DNA from: Rosa chinensis
Taxonomy: Eukaryota; Streptophyta; Magnoliopsida; Rosales; Rosaceae
Reading direction: 5' to 3'
NCBI RefSeq assembly: GCF_002994745.2
Contig: NC_037093.1
Span: forward strand, 48,030,384-48,094,383
Length of the DNA stretch: 64,000 bases
Shown here: in pieces, positions 13,694 to 24,489 of the stretch
Layout: each line of letters begins with the position of its first letter
Numbering within the stretch: position 1 is the stretch's first letter
Program-made: the position numbers and the translations under genes
The notes under the pieces: model-generated
Told to the model about the DNA's origin: nothing
What the model saw: only the letters and a program-made list of their open reading frames with translations
The model's database searches: none

Positions 13694-14720
13694 ATGATTC
13701 TAAGGAATTGAGAAGCTGCAGCAACTGGTACTGCCAGGGTTGGATCCGCATGCCCTTGTTACACAGTGTACAGGTAATTACTGCTCTTTAAGTCCTCGTA
13801 TCTTCACAATGTTTAGCCTGATATGTTCCAGTGTGGTATAACATTCAAGAAATAAGATGGTTCTCATATGGTAGGGATTGCAATGCACTTGAAAGTGTAG
13901 CTAACGTTATCAGAGTATCAAACTTCCTCTGGCTTAGTAGTTCTTGATTATTTTCAAATGTTTGGCAATGAAGTGTCATAGGTTTTTTTTACCTCCTGTC
14001 GAAAGGACATGCTTTATTTTGGTTGTGTGTGTGTGTTTCTCCATAATAATTTAACTTTGATTCATCTTTGCTTAGTTTTGCATGAGGGCTTGGGTGTTGG
14101 CTCATATTGCATTATGTTGGTGCAAATACTTCCCCGGATTGCCTAGTTGATCATATGGGATATATGGTGCTCCATCTCAGTATAAAGTATCTGATTTAAG
14201 GGTTGGGTTTAATGCAGATGAAGCTGATTATTCCATGAGGGCATCAACGGAATTAGGTGGTCATTGCATTGGCAGGTTTTGTTATGGCTTTAGCTGAACT
14301 GCTGAAGTGATACTGCAGGGCATTTCCCTTTGTTTTGGGAATCATGTAAATTACCACTGGGCTAGAGCTCTGGGAAGATAGACCAATATAGAGGTATGTG
14401 TACAGGGTCTTATCTTTCCCTTTCTAGTTTCTAGTGCCTTTTTCATTTATTTTTTTCTTTCTTTTGTTTATTTTCCCTGGTCTCCTTGCTAATTTGTGAG
14501 GGACCTTATTTCTTTTTGGCCCAGTAGATTAGTGCATGTATTATTACCCTTTCAGATTAAGGGGGTGCAATCATTTTTATGGGCAAAGCCTTTGGAAATT
14601 TTGTGAATATTAGATGTCTGGTGTATACATTGGTCAATGGAATTAGAAACTGTCACTGCCATGCGCCCCTGTGGAACAATTGTAATCTGTACTGGTTCTC
14701 AAATCTATAATGCAACGAGT
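13694..14720 (+). other. EAF1: EAF1 3' UTR with two probable introns
   Basis: After the TGA at 13691-13693 there are good splice pairs: donor at 13774 ('acag|gtaatt') with acceptor 14217 ('taatgcag'), and donor 14394 ('agag|gtatgtg') with acceptor 14555 ('ccctttcag'). The region lacks an open frame and ends in AT-rich DNA near 14640-14720. The first junction would lie 80 nt past the stop. The introns are read from sequence only. Confidence 0.55.
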
Positions 14721-15235
14721 CTTTATAGTTGGTTGATCCAAATCTGATACTTCTTTTTGAACACCTAATTGTTTCTGTTGAGGTTTATGTTGGGAGCACA
14801 TGCAAAAACATTGAGGAAAACAAAAGTAATAATAATAGTGGATCCTCTTCTGGCGATCGGCATTTATTTTCCTTGTTCATCTTTAATGAGCAGTCGAATG
14901 TTTTGTATCACTCATCTTAAACGGAATCTTACGCTGTGAACCAAAATCATTTCTAGTTTCTTAGAACTGCTTAGTGCATAACAAAAATGGGAAACCAACT
15001 GGTGTCTAGCAGACTCTGCCCCAGCAAAGCAAACCTAGCAAATAAAACAAGGAAAACAAACCCAGCAAATTTTGTTCAAACTTTTATATATTTATTCTTC
15101 ATGGAAAACCATCAATCTTTAGAAATGATTCAGCTAGGCACACAAAATAGCAAACCGCCCGACAAATGCACTACCAATGTACCTGTACCTTTCTAGCAAA
15201 AAAAAAAAAACGTAGTAAAACACTAAAACCTAAAA
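14721..15235. other. Intergenic DNA, no gene seen
   Basis: AT-rich spacer with an A run at about 15199-15210. The small open frames have no recognisable family features. Confidence 0.5.
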
Positions 15236-15239
15236 AGTA

Positions 15240-16560
15240 GAAAATAAAATTCCCAGGCCTGAAAAAACAGAGATCCATTCGGGACCCTTATATGCTGTTC
15301 TACGACACCACCCTACGCAGAGAGGGGAGTCTGTAGATACCATTCTCACATTACCAGCCCCTCTTGCTTTTGTCATGCTGCGCAGCAGCTTGCTTCTTTC
15401 ATTTCCCTCTATCCTTTGCATAGTTCACGCAATGGGAAATCATCATCATTCTTGAACTTAGTTCTTGACTTAAACGCTCTCAGGTTTTCTTCTTCTTCAC
15501 CAGCACGATGACAAGTGTATCTGCAACTAAAGGAACAGCTAGTTGTGGTATGAAAGGAAGAATCATGGATTCGGTAGTAATGACAGGTTCGCCCGTTCTG
15601 GCCTTCTTGTCCATGTTCGGTAGGGGCATGGAGTCCTTGTGCACCCCCCCAGAACTGAAGCCCTAAACAGGGCAGGAGCTGCAACCACTTGGAGTGGTGC
15701 CATGTCAGGCATAGGCTGGAAGATCTGTGATCGGAAAGCAAGACATTGGACTGTAAAGCACGAAATACATAGTAAAGACAAGGTTTCAGTTTCCCAAGAT
15801 TACAGACCCGTGCTTGAAAAACCAAGTTATCGTCGGGTGGGAAGGACTCCCTGATTTGTGTCGCCCTTTAGGGATGATGAAGCCGTTGAGAAATTGAAAG
15901 TACTCAGGGTGGCACCAAAACATGGGATATTAGGATCCAAATCCCCGAACAGCCAGAAGGATAATGCTCTAAGAGGCTGCAGGTTTTGCAACCTCCAACA
16001 ACAAACTTAAACTTGAGCTTGACCACTGTTTTAACCGCCCATTAGCCGTGTTTCAGATAAATAAGGGAAGAGCAACTTTACCTCTTCCGATGCTAGGATG
16101 AACTCACTATGGTACGTAGCTGCCCCATCATCATCAACACCGGGATAAGGCCATAGATTTGCACATTGCACACTTACTCCAAAGCCTTGCAGAGGCACAC
16201 TGCAAAGGGGTTGCGACCGTCAAATGGAGCCACAGCTAAATTAAGTACGTTAAAAAACCAAGGACCACCATTGATGGTGTCGTCCCTTTCTCCCTTGCGC
16301 TTAAAATCAAATACGTACATAGAGGCCAAAACCATGATGTCGGTTTAAGAGCCTGTTACAAAAGCTGCACAAGAGATTGTAACCGTGACAGCTTTGTGAT
16401 CCACCTTATGAGAAGATGTTCCACATCAAAATCGGATTTCAGAGCAATCGCGGTGGCCCCAAAATCAATGACGCCATTATTGGAGATCGCAAGGGAAATA
16501 GCAAACCTAACATATGTATCTCTTCAACCATGGTTTCGTTAAGGAAAGAGTTGCTAGGCA
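15240..16560 (-). pseudogene. Decayed DUF4283-like (retroposon gag-type) fragment
   Basis: Read on the minus strand, the stretch around 16310-16180 encodes, despite stops, a block resembling the DUF4283 core of plant retroelement ORF1 proteins (FDFKRKGERDDTINGGPWFF). The rest (a 138-codon frame at 15409-15825 and flanks) carries many stops and shifts of frame. I found no zinc knuckle and no reverse transcriptase. Base composition is more GC-rich than the surroundings, which suggests old coding DNA. Assignment rests on one motif, so it is tentative. Confidence 0.4.
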
Positions 16561-16754
16561 ACCATGGTTTCTGCGTTTTTTAGATCAAAGTGGTCCAAAT
16601 GTGAGATAGTGCTAAATTTTTAGGATGAAAGTCTTAATCTGCACTAATTTGAGGTATTTCTTGTGCAATAAGTGATTATTACTATATAATTTTTTTTATT
16701 TTTTTTGAAAATGTACCATATGATCTATTTAAATGCCACTAGTTCTTAGACAAT

Positions 16755-17021
16755 GATATGTGCTGAGCCGGTTAGCCCTATCAATTTCCCCTGTCGTTAT
16801 GTTAACCACATAATTATTACCATATTCATTAAATTTTTTTTTTTTGAAATGACCATATTCATTCATTAATTGTCATGAATTATGAATTGACATGAGCCTC
16901 TTCATCTCCCATTCACTAACGTTTTTGTAACGCTAATTACTTCCCACTCTACATAAACCCTTGCCTCTTCTTTGCCTTTACACACCGATCTCTCACTCAC
17001 GTACGAATCTGACAACCGAAA
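16755..17021 (+). promoter_or_regulatory. Promoter of the first EC1 gene, block shared with the second copy
   Basis: A TATA-like 'ctacataaac' (16949-16958) lies about 70 nt before the ATG. Just upstream is 'cgtttttgtaacgctaa' (16920-16936), repeated with one change before the second EC1 gene (32170-32186). Further upstream 'ccctatcaatttcccctgtc' also has a counterpart ('ccccatcaacttctcctgtc', about 32091-32110). Conservation of spacing implies duplication of the promoter together with the gene. Confidence 0.65.
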
Positions 17022-17465
17022 ATGGCTTACACATCTAAGCTTTTCCTTCTCACAGCTCTGCTTGTTCTGACCATGTCATTTGTGGTCAGTACTTCTCGAT
17101 CATCGAATTACCCAACTGGGAGAAAATCAAACCTTGCAGCCAGATTGAACTTGGATGAAGAATCATCAACCTGCTGGGAGTCTTTATTTCAGCTCCAGGC
17201 ATGCAGTAAAGAGGTTGTCTTGTTCTTCCTCAATGGTGAGACTTACTTAGGAGACGGCTGTTGCAAAGCCATTAGAACCATTGAGCACCAGTGTTGGCCA
17301 GCCTTGCTCGGGTCCCTAGGGCTTACCACGGAAGAGACTGATATACTAAAGGGTTACTGCGATGAAGCTGATCAAATCCAATCACCTCCGACATCGCCTT
17401 CACCACCATCTGTTCATCAGCCTACTGGAAAACTTGTTCCGGATCTGGACAAGTTGATTCCGTGA
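17022..17465 (+). CDS. EC1: Egg cell-secreted protein EC1-like (copy 1)
   Basis: Small secreted cysteine-rich protein of the EC1 / prolamin-like family, 147 aa and single exon as usual for the family. In Arabidopsis EC1 proteins are released by the egg cell on sperm arrival and activate sperm for gamete fusion. Residues 1-24 form a hydrophobic signal peptide (KLFLLTALLVLTMSFVV). The mature part has six cysteines in the order C-x9-C-x18-CC-x9-C-x21-C, and contains the family hallmarks NGETYLG.GCC and IEHQCWPALLGSLG. The C-terminus is Pro/Ser-rich. The start is the only ATG ahead of the signal peptide and sits about 70 nt after the TATA-like box. A second copy lies at 32265. Egg-cell expression is inferred from the family. 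Confidence 0.93.
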   Translation: MAYTSKLFLLTALLVLTMSFVVSTSRSSNYPTGRKSNLAARLNLDEESSTCWESLFQLQACSKEVVLFFLNGETYLGDGCCKAIRTIEHQCWPALLGSLGLTTEETDILKGYCDEADQIQSPPTSPSPPSVHQPTGKLVPDLDKLIP

Positions 17466-18552
17466 AGATTTTACTTTTGGTTTATGTTATGTAGGATGAG
17501 TAGGAGCCTAGTATGTATGCTCCATGTCTTAATTACTATCACGTTTAGTTATATGTGTACTTGCAACTAATTAAGACAAAGGAAATAATGAAGTGTTATG
17601 ATACAAGGTGTCCGATGTCCGTTCAATTCTTAAATCTCCCTTCAAGATCGATCATATGTGCAAATTGATCGGCTAATTTGAAGTCGTTTAGTCCCACTGT
17701 GATTAAACGACAGAGTGTTCCGGATAAACATTGAAACAAATTTGATCATAAAAAAAAGGCTGAACGATTAAAAATGGACGTGGTGGAACCAAAATGGCCA
17801 GGGGGCTAGCTTCGAATGCAAAAGCTAAGTAGTCACTCCAGAGTGCAGCACACCATATAAAAGAGAATACCAAATGTTGATTATGCTCAATATGTTGCCG
17901 CACGTATGGAAAAACATCCGGCGACACTCCGTTTCATCTTGCCACTAGGAGATAGCTCCATCTAACAACAGTACTCCACCTCACTAAGCTAGACAAGGCA
18001 CGTTGAAAGCCCATTTAGCCCTACTAAACAACGGTAGAGGGATTTCAATACAAGGTTAAGAATTGAAGAGTTCTTATTGGGACCTCTTAATCTACTTACT
18101 ACTCCCCCATTTTTTTAATTATTAAATGACCTATATGTACTTATATGAAAAGACAGACAATAAAATATTAAGAAATTTTTTTTTTTCTCTCTCCACAGCT
18201 TTATATTACTTTTATCATTTATTTCCATTTTCAAATCTCATTTATGATTTTATTTGTTCATGAAAGCTTTCGAAGAAAAAAAAGATTCAAAAGATAATGC
18301 ATTCAAAATTACTTGGTGGATTATATAAGAACAAAATTATGATGCAATAGAAAAAATATTAGATAAATGGTTTTCTCATTAGTATTACAAGATCATGAAA
18401 TGAGGGATATATAGAGAATCATTGTGTAAACTAAACCAAATAAGCTTGTGAAGCGGCATATAAGATAAAGTTAAATAAAAATAATTAAATGAGCAAATTT
18501 AATTTTTGTAACCATAAAACATTTAAAATTAGGCTTGAAAACAATTATGGTA
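17466..18552. other. 3' flank of EC1 copy 1 and AT-rich intergenic DNA
   Basis: The first part probably holds the EC1 3' UTR. The rest is AT-rich with poly-T tracts and no gene that I can support. Confidence 0.5.
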
Positions 18553-18569
18553 ATATTTTTTAATTAGTT
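18553..18569. repeat. Target-site duplication, left copy
   Basis: The 17-nt sequence 'atattttttaattagtt' here recurs, with one extra T, at 20446-20463. The two copies bracket the retroposon whose poly-A tail (T run on the plus strand) abuts this copy. Duplications of this length are typical of LINE-type target-primed integration. Confidence 0.85.
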
Positions 18570-20445
18570 TTTTTTTTTTTTTTGAGTTGAAGAGGTCAAT
18601 CTCATTATGCATTTCAGCAAGCAGTACAATAATGGTCTGCCCATAGGGCCGTCAGAAAAAGCCATTACACAGAGTACACCCAACAAGAGGCATACCACTA
18701 AGTACACCCTTAGCACACTCACCTTTTAACCATGAAGCACAAAAACAAACAACAAATAAACTCCGAATTTTTATTTAACTACCTACGAAATCACTTGTTG
18801 TTTGCCGATTCCTTCCACTCAATAGAAGATAAAGTCACCACACTTCCCAGAGTTGAGGTTTTCACCTCCCCAATTGGAAGTTGGTCCTCGTGAATAGCTG
18901 GAGTCACCTCCGTCTCCTCCATCGAAACCTGCTGACCTTCAGGCTTCCCCATCACGGCAATTGAAGTCATCACCTCTTCACTTGAAGCTTTCCCCACAGC
19001 TGAAGTCATCACCTCATCAGCTTGAGTAGGTTTTTCCCTCCCCGGAGAGGAATCACTCCCTTCCTCCTCCTCAAGAAGCTTTAGAAAACGCTTCCGCCCT
19101 TTCACTTTGACTCGAGCATCCTTCTCTGCAGACCTTTAATCTTATTCTTTGATCCCTTAGGGCGACCTACCTTCTTCTTTTGTGGCGAAATGATCAAGCG
19201 ATCATCCTTCTGAGGTAGAGCCAAGGACAAATTCTCAATCCCATCGAAAGCAGGAGAAGGTAGGGCTAGTAACTTCTTGCCAGGCCGCACAAGAGAAAGA
19301 TCAGTACCACGCTTATGGCCACTAATAACATCAGAAGCTTCCTGTGTCTTGGTAGTCTCAAACGTTGGCATCTGAAAGCCTCCTTGTTTGCATGCTTGTA
19401 AGAACCGATCCCCAGGTGATCCATTAAGCATACAGCTAACCAGACTACGTTTCGGTTCCACCGAAGGACCCGGTTTCACCAACTTTTGAAGCAGACCCGT
19501 AGCCTTGAGTCCGGAATTGAGGTGTTCCGAGAAGAAAGCTGCTTGACCACGATGCTGTGCCGCACGCTCAGCCACCTCCGGAGACAGGAGCCCAGCCCTA
19601 ACATCTGTATCTCTTTGCACCATACCAGTCCGAGCCCTAGAAGTCCCAGTAGAATTGAAAAGAGTCAGCCCCACCATTGCATCCACAGCTGCAGCAGACT
19701 TGCGGGCTTCCTCCTCCTTAATGAACAGACGATCGCAACCTTCCATTGGGTGATCAAACAACCCACATTCACGACAAAGCCCTCGGACTTTCTCATATTG
19801 GATTGTGACATCCACTTCAATCGAGGAAGAGAAAGAAAAGCTTCTGAAGGCCCTAAACCTTCTCCTGGTGTCAATAACCATCCTGATCCTCTGTTCCTCA
19901 TCCTTATGCTTCAAGGCTACCTTATCAAGCCTCAAAACCCTACCAATAGCAGATCCGATTATGGATAGGGATAGCTTGTTCCGAAGCGTAGGAGGAAGCC
20001 CTCGAACAGTAATCCACAACTCCAGATAATGAAGAGGGATTGAATCCACATTAGCTATCCCATCATACGGGGCTAAGAGCAGCATTCTGGTAAAACCACG
20101 GGCCTCCGCTCAAATAAAGGTTTCGATCTTCTTCCCGATCAAACTGAAAAACAAATCGATTTCCCACCGCTCTGATGGAGAGACCCCCCCTTCATGTGCC
20201 ATATGGTGGGCATCGATCCAATGAAACCTGCCAGATTTGGCTTCCGAGTAAGCAACTGTCCCACCATGTAATGGTGAGAGTCTTGCAACGCCGCTTCCCC
20301 AGCTAAGATCAACATGAGTGTCGTCGTTGAGAGTAAAAGCAGCCGCAAGGCTGGAGATCGGATCCGTCATGATTTGAAGGAACAAGGTTTTTTGAAGCAG
20401 AGCAAAGGAGCGGCTAGGTTTTTTGTTCACCGTAGTTGGCAGACT
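18570..20445 (-). mobile_element. Retroposed gag-like element (DUF4283 + CCHC knuckle), frameshifted
   Basis: A minus-strand element of about 1.9 kb with a poly-A tail (T run from about 18570 on the plus strand) and a long target-site duplication. From 20430 it encodes a DUF4283-type domain split over frames: a first segment (about 20348-20140), then a GGPWFYQNAALSP block in another frame, then a 327-codon frame (20085-19102) starting in PYDG and continuing LELWITVRGLP. A CCHC knuckle follows (C-x2-C-x4-H-x4-C, CRECGLFDHPMEGC), then an AT-hook-like GRPKGSKNK. A last segment (19105-18791) overlaps in a further frame. Such proteins are ORF1/gag of plant LINEs. There is no reverse transcriptase, so it is non-autonomous or a retroposed ORF1 transcript, now broken by at least three frameshifts. 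Confidence 0.8.
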
Positions 20446-20463
20446 ATATTTTTTTAATTAGTT
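20446..20463. repeat. Target-site duplication, right copy
   Basis: Matches 18553-18569 except for one additional T in the homopolymer. It sets the 5' end of the retroposon at about 20445. Confidence 0.85.
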
Positions 20464-20819
20464 ATCAAGATATGACTTCCTCCTTTTTCTTCAATAATTA
20501 TTTCAATTTTTCTTTTTTGGCAAACAAACAATTATGGGAGAATTAAAACTCACCTTTAGTGCTTGGAACATTCCATTTATAAGATTAAATTAGGTATTTG
20601 AAAGAGGTTTAGATAGCAAATTTTCAGATAATAGGACTATTTTTTCATTGTAAAGTTATTATTTTACTGCAGAGCATTTTACGGGTCCAAAGTACAATCA
20701 TAATCAGACATGGATTGGAACAGTAATACCTATGTGAGCTGGATTGACAGATGTACTAATTACACACGGGTTACCATATGAACGGTGAAGAATTAGAAAC
20801 TACAAATTTTAGTCACTTT

Positions 20820-21041
20820 GGACTATATATACCCCTCCAATGCCAGTAATACGGTGTTCTCTCAAAAAGCCTTAACAATCTCTTGGATTGAAAACCCTAA
20901 CAAAATCTTGTGGAGTCTTTCTCAAGAATTCTCTAAATTCCCTAAAAGCACTCTTCATTGAATTTCTTCTTTAGAATTGAAAGCATCCCATCAAGAAAAC
21001 CGCCTGCTCCTTTCTAGAGTGGTTTCCCGCTTCATTGGCTT
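20820..21041 (+). promoter_or_regulatory. Core promoter and leader of the NAC gene
   Basis: A TATA box ('actatatatacccc', about 20822-20835) lies some 210 nt upstream of the start codon, leaving a leader of about 180 nt with no obvious intron. Confidence 0.6.
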
Positions 21042-22763
21042 ATGGCGTCTTCATGTGTTCCTGGTCTTAATCTTCCATCGGGTTTTAAGTTTCTTCCAAC
21101 CAACGAAGAACTATTGGGATATTATCTTCTGAACAAGGTCCGCGGCAAACCATTCAAGTATGACTCTAGGGTTATGAATGAGTTCAATCTTTACAAGACG
21201 GAACCCTGGGATCTTTGGACTAGGTTTGGCGGCCCAAGACTGAACCAGGGTGAAGACCTCTTTATCTTTACCGAATTGAAGAAGGTGAATGATAATGGAT
21301 CAAACGTGTCTCGCACGGCAGGTTCTGGCACCTGGAAAGGTGACACTGCAGGGGCCAAAGTATATGATTCAGAGGATAAGAAGAAGATCTTAGGATCGTG
21401 GAAAAGGTTTCATTACGTGCCGAATGAACCAAATGAGAATGGTTCTTGGATTATGTTCGAGTACAAGCTTGATGATTCACTGATCCCCAAATCTTGTATT
21501 GGTCGTGATCTTGTGCTGTGCCGGATTCGGAAAGACCGAAAGAGAAAGTTGATTGAAGATCAGATGAATGACACTCCTCAGTCCTCCCGTAGAAAGGTTC
21601 CAAGGGTAGACAAACATGATGTCATGTTTACTCATAGGAAACATATTATGAATGATGATACTAATCTGCCGGCTTCTTTTACTCAAGGCTTAGGTAGTGA
21701 GGATGAGGAGCAACAATCACAACAACGACAACAACTTGATTCTAACAAGAGCTTTGAGGAACAAGAAATACAACAAGAAGATCCGCAACCGAGAAGGCAA
21801 CATTATTCTCATTTTAATGAGCGGCAGCAGCAGCTCCTCGTCAATGATCTGATGATCTCAAGTGATCAATACATATTTGGAGAAACTTATGATCCTATGA
21901 ATATTGTTCGACCTAACCCTAATGCTGTCATCAGTCATCAGCCGAACAATCTTGGCATTCCTTCTTATTTTCATGAGCAGCAGCAGCAGCTCCTTAGTGA
22001 TGATCTGATGGTTTCTTGTCATCTTGACAAATTTCAGAGGGTAGACAAACATGAATCTTATGTTATGTACACTTGCGAGAATCAGATTTTGAATGATGAA
22101 GATTATAACCTCATGGCTTCATCTGTTACTCGATGGTTATCCAGTGATGAGGAAAAGCAACATCCACAACAACAACAAGAAGTCGAACCTAACAATATGT
22201 GTGCCGGACAGCACTCCTCGGTGAGCTTTGAGCGTGAGGAACAACAACTACAACAACAAGATCAGCAACTGCTGCCCTCTACCTCTGATTTTCATGAGAA
22301 ACAGCAACAGCTCCTCGGCAATGATCTGATGGTTTGTAATGATCATGACATATTTCGAAGGGCAGAAACATACGAACCTATGAATGTTCAACCTAACCCA
22401 GATACCCTCATCAGTCATCAGCCTAACCATCTTAGCATTCCCATTGACATAGATGCAATCCAATTTGATGATTATTGGACGCCGAATGAATTACTTTTGG
22501 TTGACACCAATAATGATCCTTATACCGCGGCACCTGATTCAGTACTAGACACATCAAAGCCGTTGCAGATGCAAGATTCTGCAGCTAACGATAACAACGA
22601 GATGATGAGAATTGATGAGAGTCATGATCAGACTCAACTGGGTTTCCCTCAAGACTCAAACACGACGGAACTTTCTGACAGTGCTGCCCATAATGAAGCG
22701 CTCAACTTTAGCACCCTTGATGACAATGTGTTCAATGCAATTGATCTTGACAACCTTTGGTAG
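21042..22763 (+). CDS. NAC domain transcription factor, intronless, repeat-containing C-terminus
   Basis: Predicted plant-specific DNA-binding transcription factor, 573 aa. The NAC domain spans about residues 10-165: LPSGFKFLPTNEELLGYYL (subdomain A), EPWDLW, ELKKVNDNGSNVSRTAGSGTWKG (C), GSWKRFHYVPNE, then WIMFEYKLDD and LVLCRIRKDRKRK (D/E). The first segment has FKF.PT where most NACs have FRF.PT. Most NAC genes carry two introns in this domain, whereas this one has none, which could reflect retroposition or belonging to an intronless clade. The C-terminal region is Gln-rich and internally duplicated (145-codon period). No transmembrane segment. Target genes cannot be deduced. Confidence 0.9.
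   Translation: MASSCVPGLNLPSGFKFLPTNEELLGYYLLNKVRGKPFKYDSRVMNEFNLYKTEPWDLWTRFGGPRLNQGEDLFIFTELKKVNDNGSNVSRTAGSGTWKGDTAGAKVYDSEDKKKILGSWKRFHYVPNEPNENGSWIMFEYKLDDSLIPKSCIGRDLVLCRIRKDRKRKLIEDQMNDTPQSSRRKVPRVDKHDVMFTHRKHIMNDDTNLPASFTQGLGSEDEEQQSQQRQQLDSNKSFEEQEIQQEDPQPRRQHYSHFNERQQQLLVNDLMISSDQYIFGETYDPMNIVRPNPNAVISHQPNNLGIPSYFHEQQQQLLSDDLMVSCHLDKFQRVDKHESYVMYTCENQILNDEDYNLMASSVTRWLSSDEEKQHPQQQQEVEPNNMCAGQHSSVSFEREEQQLQQQDQQLLPSTSDFHEKQQQLLGNDLMVCNDHDIFRRAETYEPMNVQPNPDTLISHQPNHLSIPIDIDAIQFDDYWTPNELLLVDTNNDPYTAAPDSVLDTSKPLQMQDSAANDNNEMMRIDESHDQTQLGFPQDSNTTELSDSAAHNEALNFSTLDDNVFNAIDLDNLW
21603..22446 (+). repeat. Internal duplication in the NAC coding region (435-bp period)
   Basis: The 17-nt string 'agggtagacaaacatga' occurs at 21603 and again at 22038, exactly 435 nt (145 codons) apart. 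Encoded blocks recur in the same order: RVDKH, a NDD/NDE acidic stretch, SSDEE/SEDEE plus poly-Q, SFE(E/R)E, (N/H)E.QQQLL.(N/D)DLM, Y(D/E)PMN, and ISHQPN(N/H)L.IP. A third partial QQQLL..DLM copy sits between them. Confidence 0.85.
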
Positions 22764-24480
22764 AGGAAAGCCAGTTTCAAGTGTTGGCCTATTGTACCTA
22801 GCGTTGGTCTGTAAAAGTCAATGATAAGGAATTTCAGTCTTTGTATTACTGTTGCAATTGTGTTATCAATTTCTAATTGGGTTTTTAAGTTGAATTTTCT
22901 TATTATATATGCTCATTGCACCAATTTATGGAACTTGTCATGCATATATAGTCGTGGAAGTTTGCACGTCTTGGAAGCATCTTTTTGCATATCATTGGCC
23001 AAAGGAAGATGGGAGACAAGACAATAATATATAAATATACATTATATCTATGTATGTATGCATATATATATATATGTATATTTATAGGGATATGCAATAG
23101 ATACTAGAGGTGTGTAACAATGAAGTTTTAGGAGTAACCCTGACTTTCTAGTGTCTTTTATGACTGACAGCTGGTTCCTAAAGAACTGAATGGCTATGAC
23201 AAGAAGAAACCATTCTGTTCTGTACGATCGAGAGTATGATGTCTTTGGAACCTTTGTGTAGCTTATTAGTCATGTCATAAAGCACCATTACATGCATGCA
23301 TGATAGTGGGTTCTTGATGGGAACTGGGAAAGGGGTGCTATTGCAATGTCCTCAAACAGTAACTCAGGCATATAACTTCAACTTTGGATTCTATCTGACT
23401 TGCTTTAGTACTCAAAACAAGGGAGTTCAAGAGAATTCTATGAAACAAGAGAGTTTTTCATTGTTACCTGCACTGTGTAATTTCTTGAGTACAGTTCTTA
23501 GGTAGAACGAGTCATATGCCTCATAAGTTCTCAAGAAATGTGAGGTGCTACTATACCATGAAGAACCATGATTTATAAATCTGCATGAAACCAAATATGG
23601 GGCATTGGTCCCCTGCTTAGGGTCAGCGAAAAGGTTTTAGCACCAAGAAACTAATCCTATCACTGTTTTTGACGAAGAAGTCCACGCTTTCGCTTCATTT
23701 GTTAAGTGGCAACAAAATTCAAATGAGAGAACTATTCAAATAAAGTCGGTATGACCGGTGACAAGCAACTCGTCGTAAAAGGTGCTCCATCCAATTGTAT
23801 TGTTCTCATCAGTATTGCTGCATCAATGGTGCCTGTACTATCGATCTCTCGGAGACTCAAGACAATCATGATATAAGATATCAAGTAAATATGTGCTTGC
23901 TTTGATAGCTGCTCTTTTCGACATGTGTTTAGAGAAGTGAATTTTCCGGCGGGAGACAATGCGAGAAATCAAGTCAACTTTGCATTCATGACCTTAATTA
24001 TTCAAATATAAACTTATACAAATCTCAAGAACTTTTTGGATAAAATTTTCATGGTCGATTATTTGTATTTGGGATACAATGGTCCTTATAATAAGAACTC
24101 AATGTGCAATTAATGCGAATGTAGAAGGCAAAATGAATTCTTTAAAGTATTGGGAGGGTCAACTTTACCATATATAATTTTTTTTTTTTGAAAGGGGTCC
24201 CCCATATTTTTTTTGCCAGAAAAGTTGTTCATTTCCTTATACATACTTAAGAAAAGCAATGAGTTTTCTTTTTTCAATGACTCAATTCTGCGAACCAAAC
24301 GAGTTATAAAAGTAGAATTGAGAAGTAATAAGGAGAACCACAATAAGGCTAAAAGATTAGTTCATGGATGGTGTTTTTTCAACAAGTATAACCATGACAC
24401 GTCCTCAAATTAGATATTAGACTAGTGAAACAATAAGTACTAAAAACTCTGATGCAATAAGAAGAACGTACAAAAAAGGA
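22764..24480. other. NAC 3' flank and intergenic DNA
   Basis: Immediately after the stop lies a probable 3' UTR. A TA/TATG-rich tract occurs at about 23025-23085. Beyond that I see only short frames without family features. A T run at about 24179-24190 followed by 'gaaagg' may mark a retroposon tail, but no body could be delimited. Confidence 0.45.
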
Positions 24481-24489
24481 TAGAGGACA

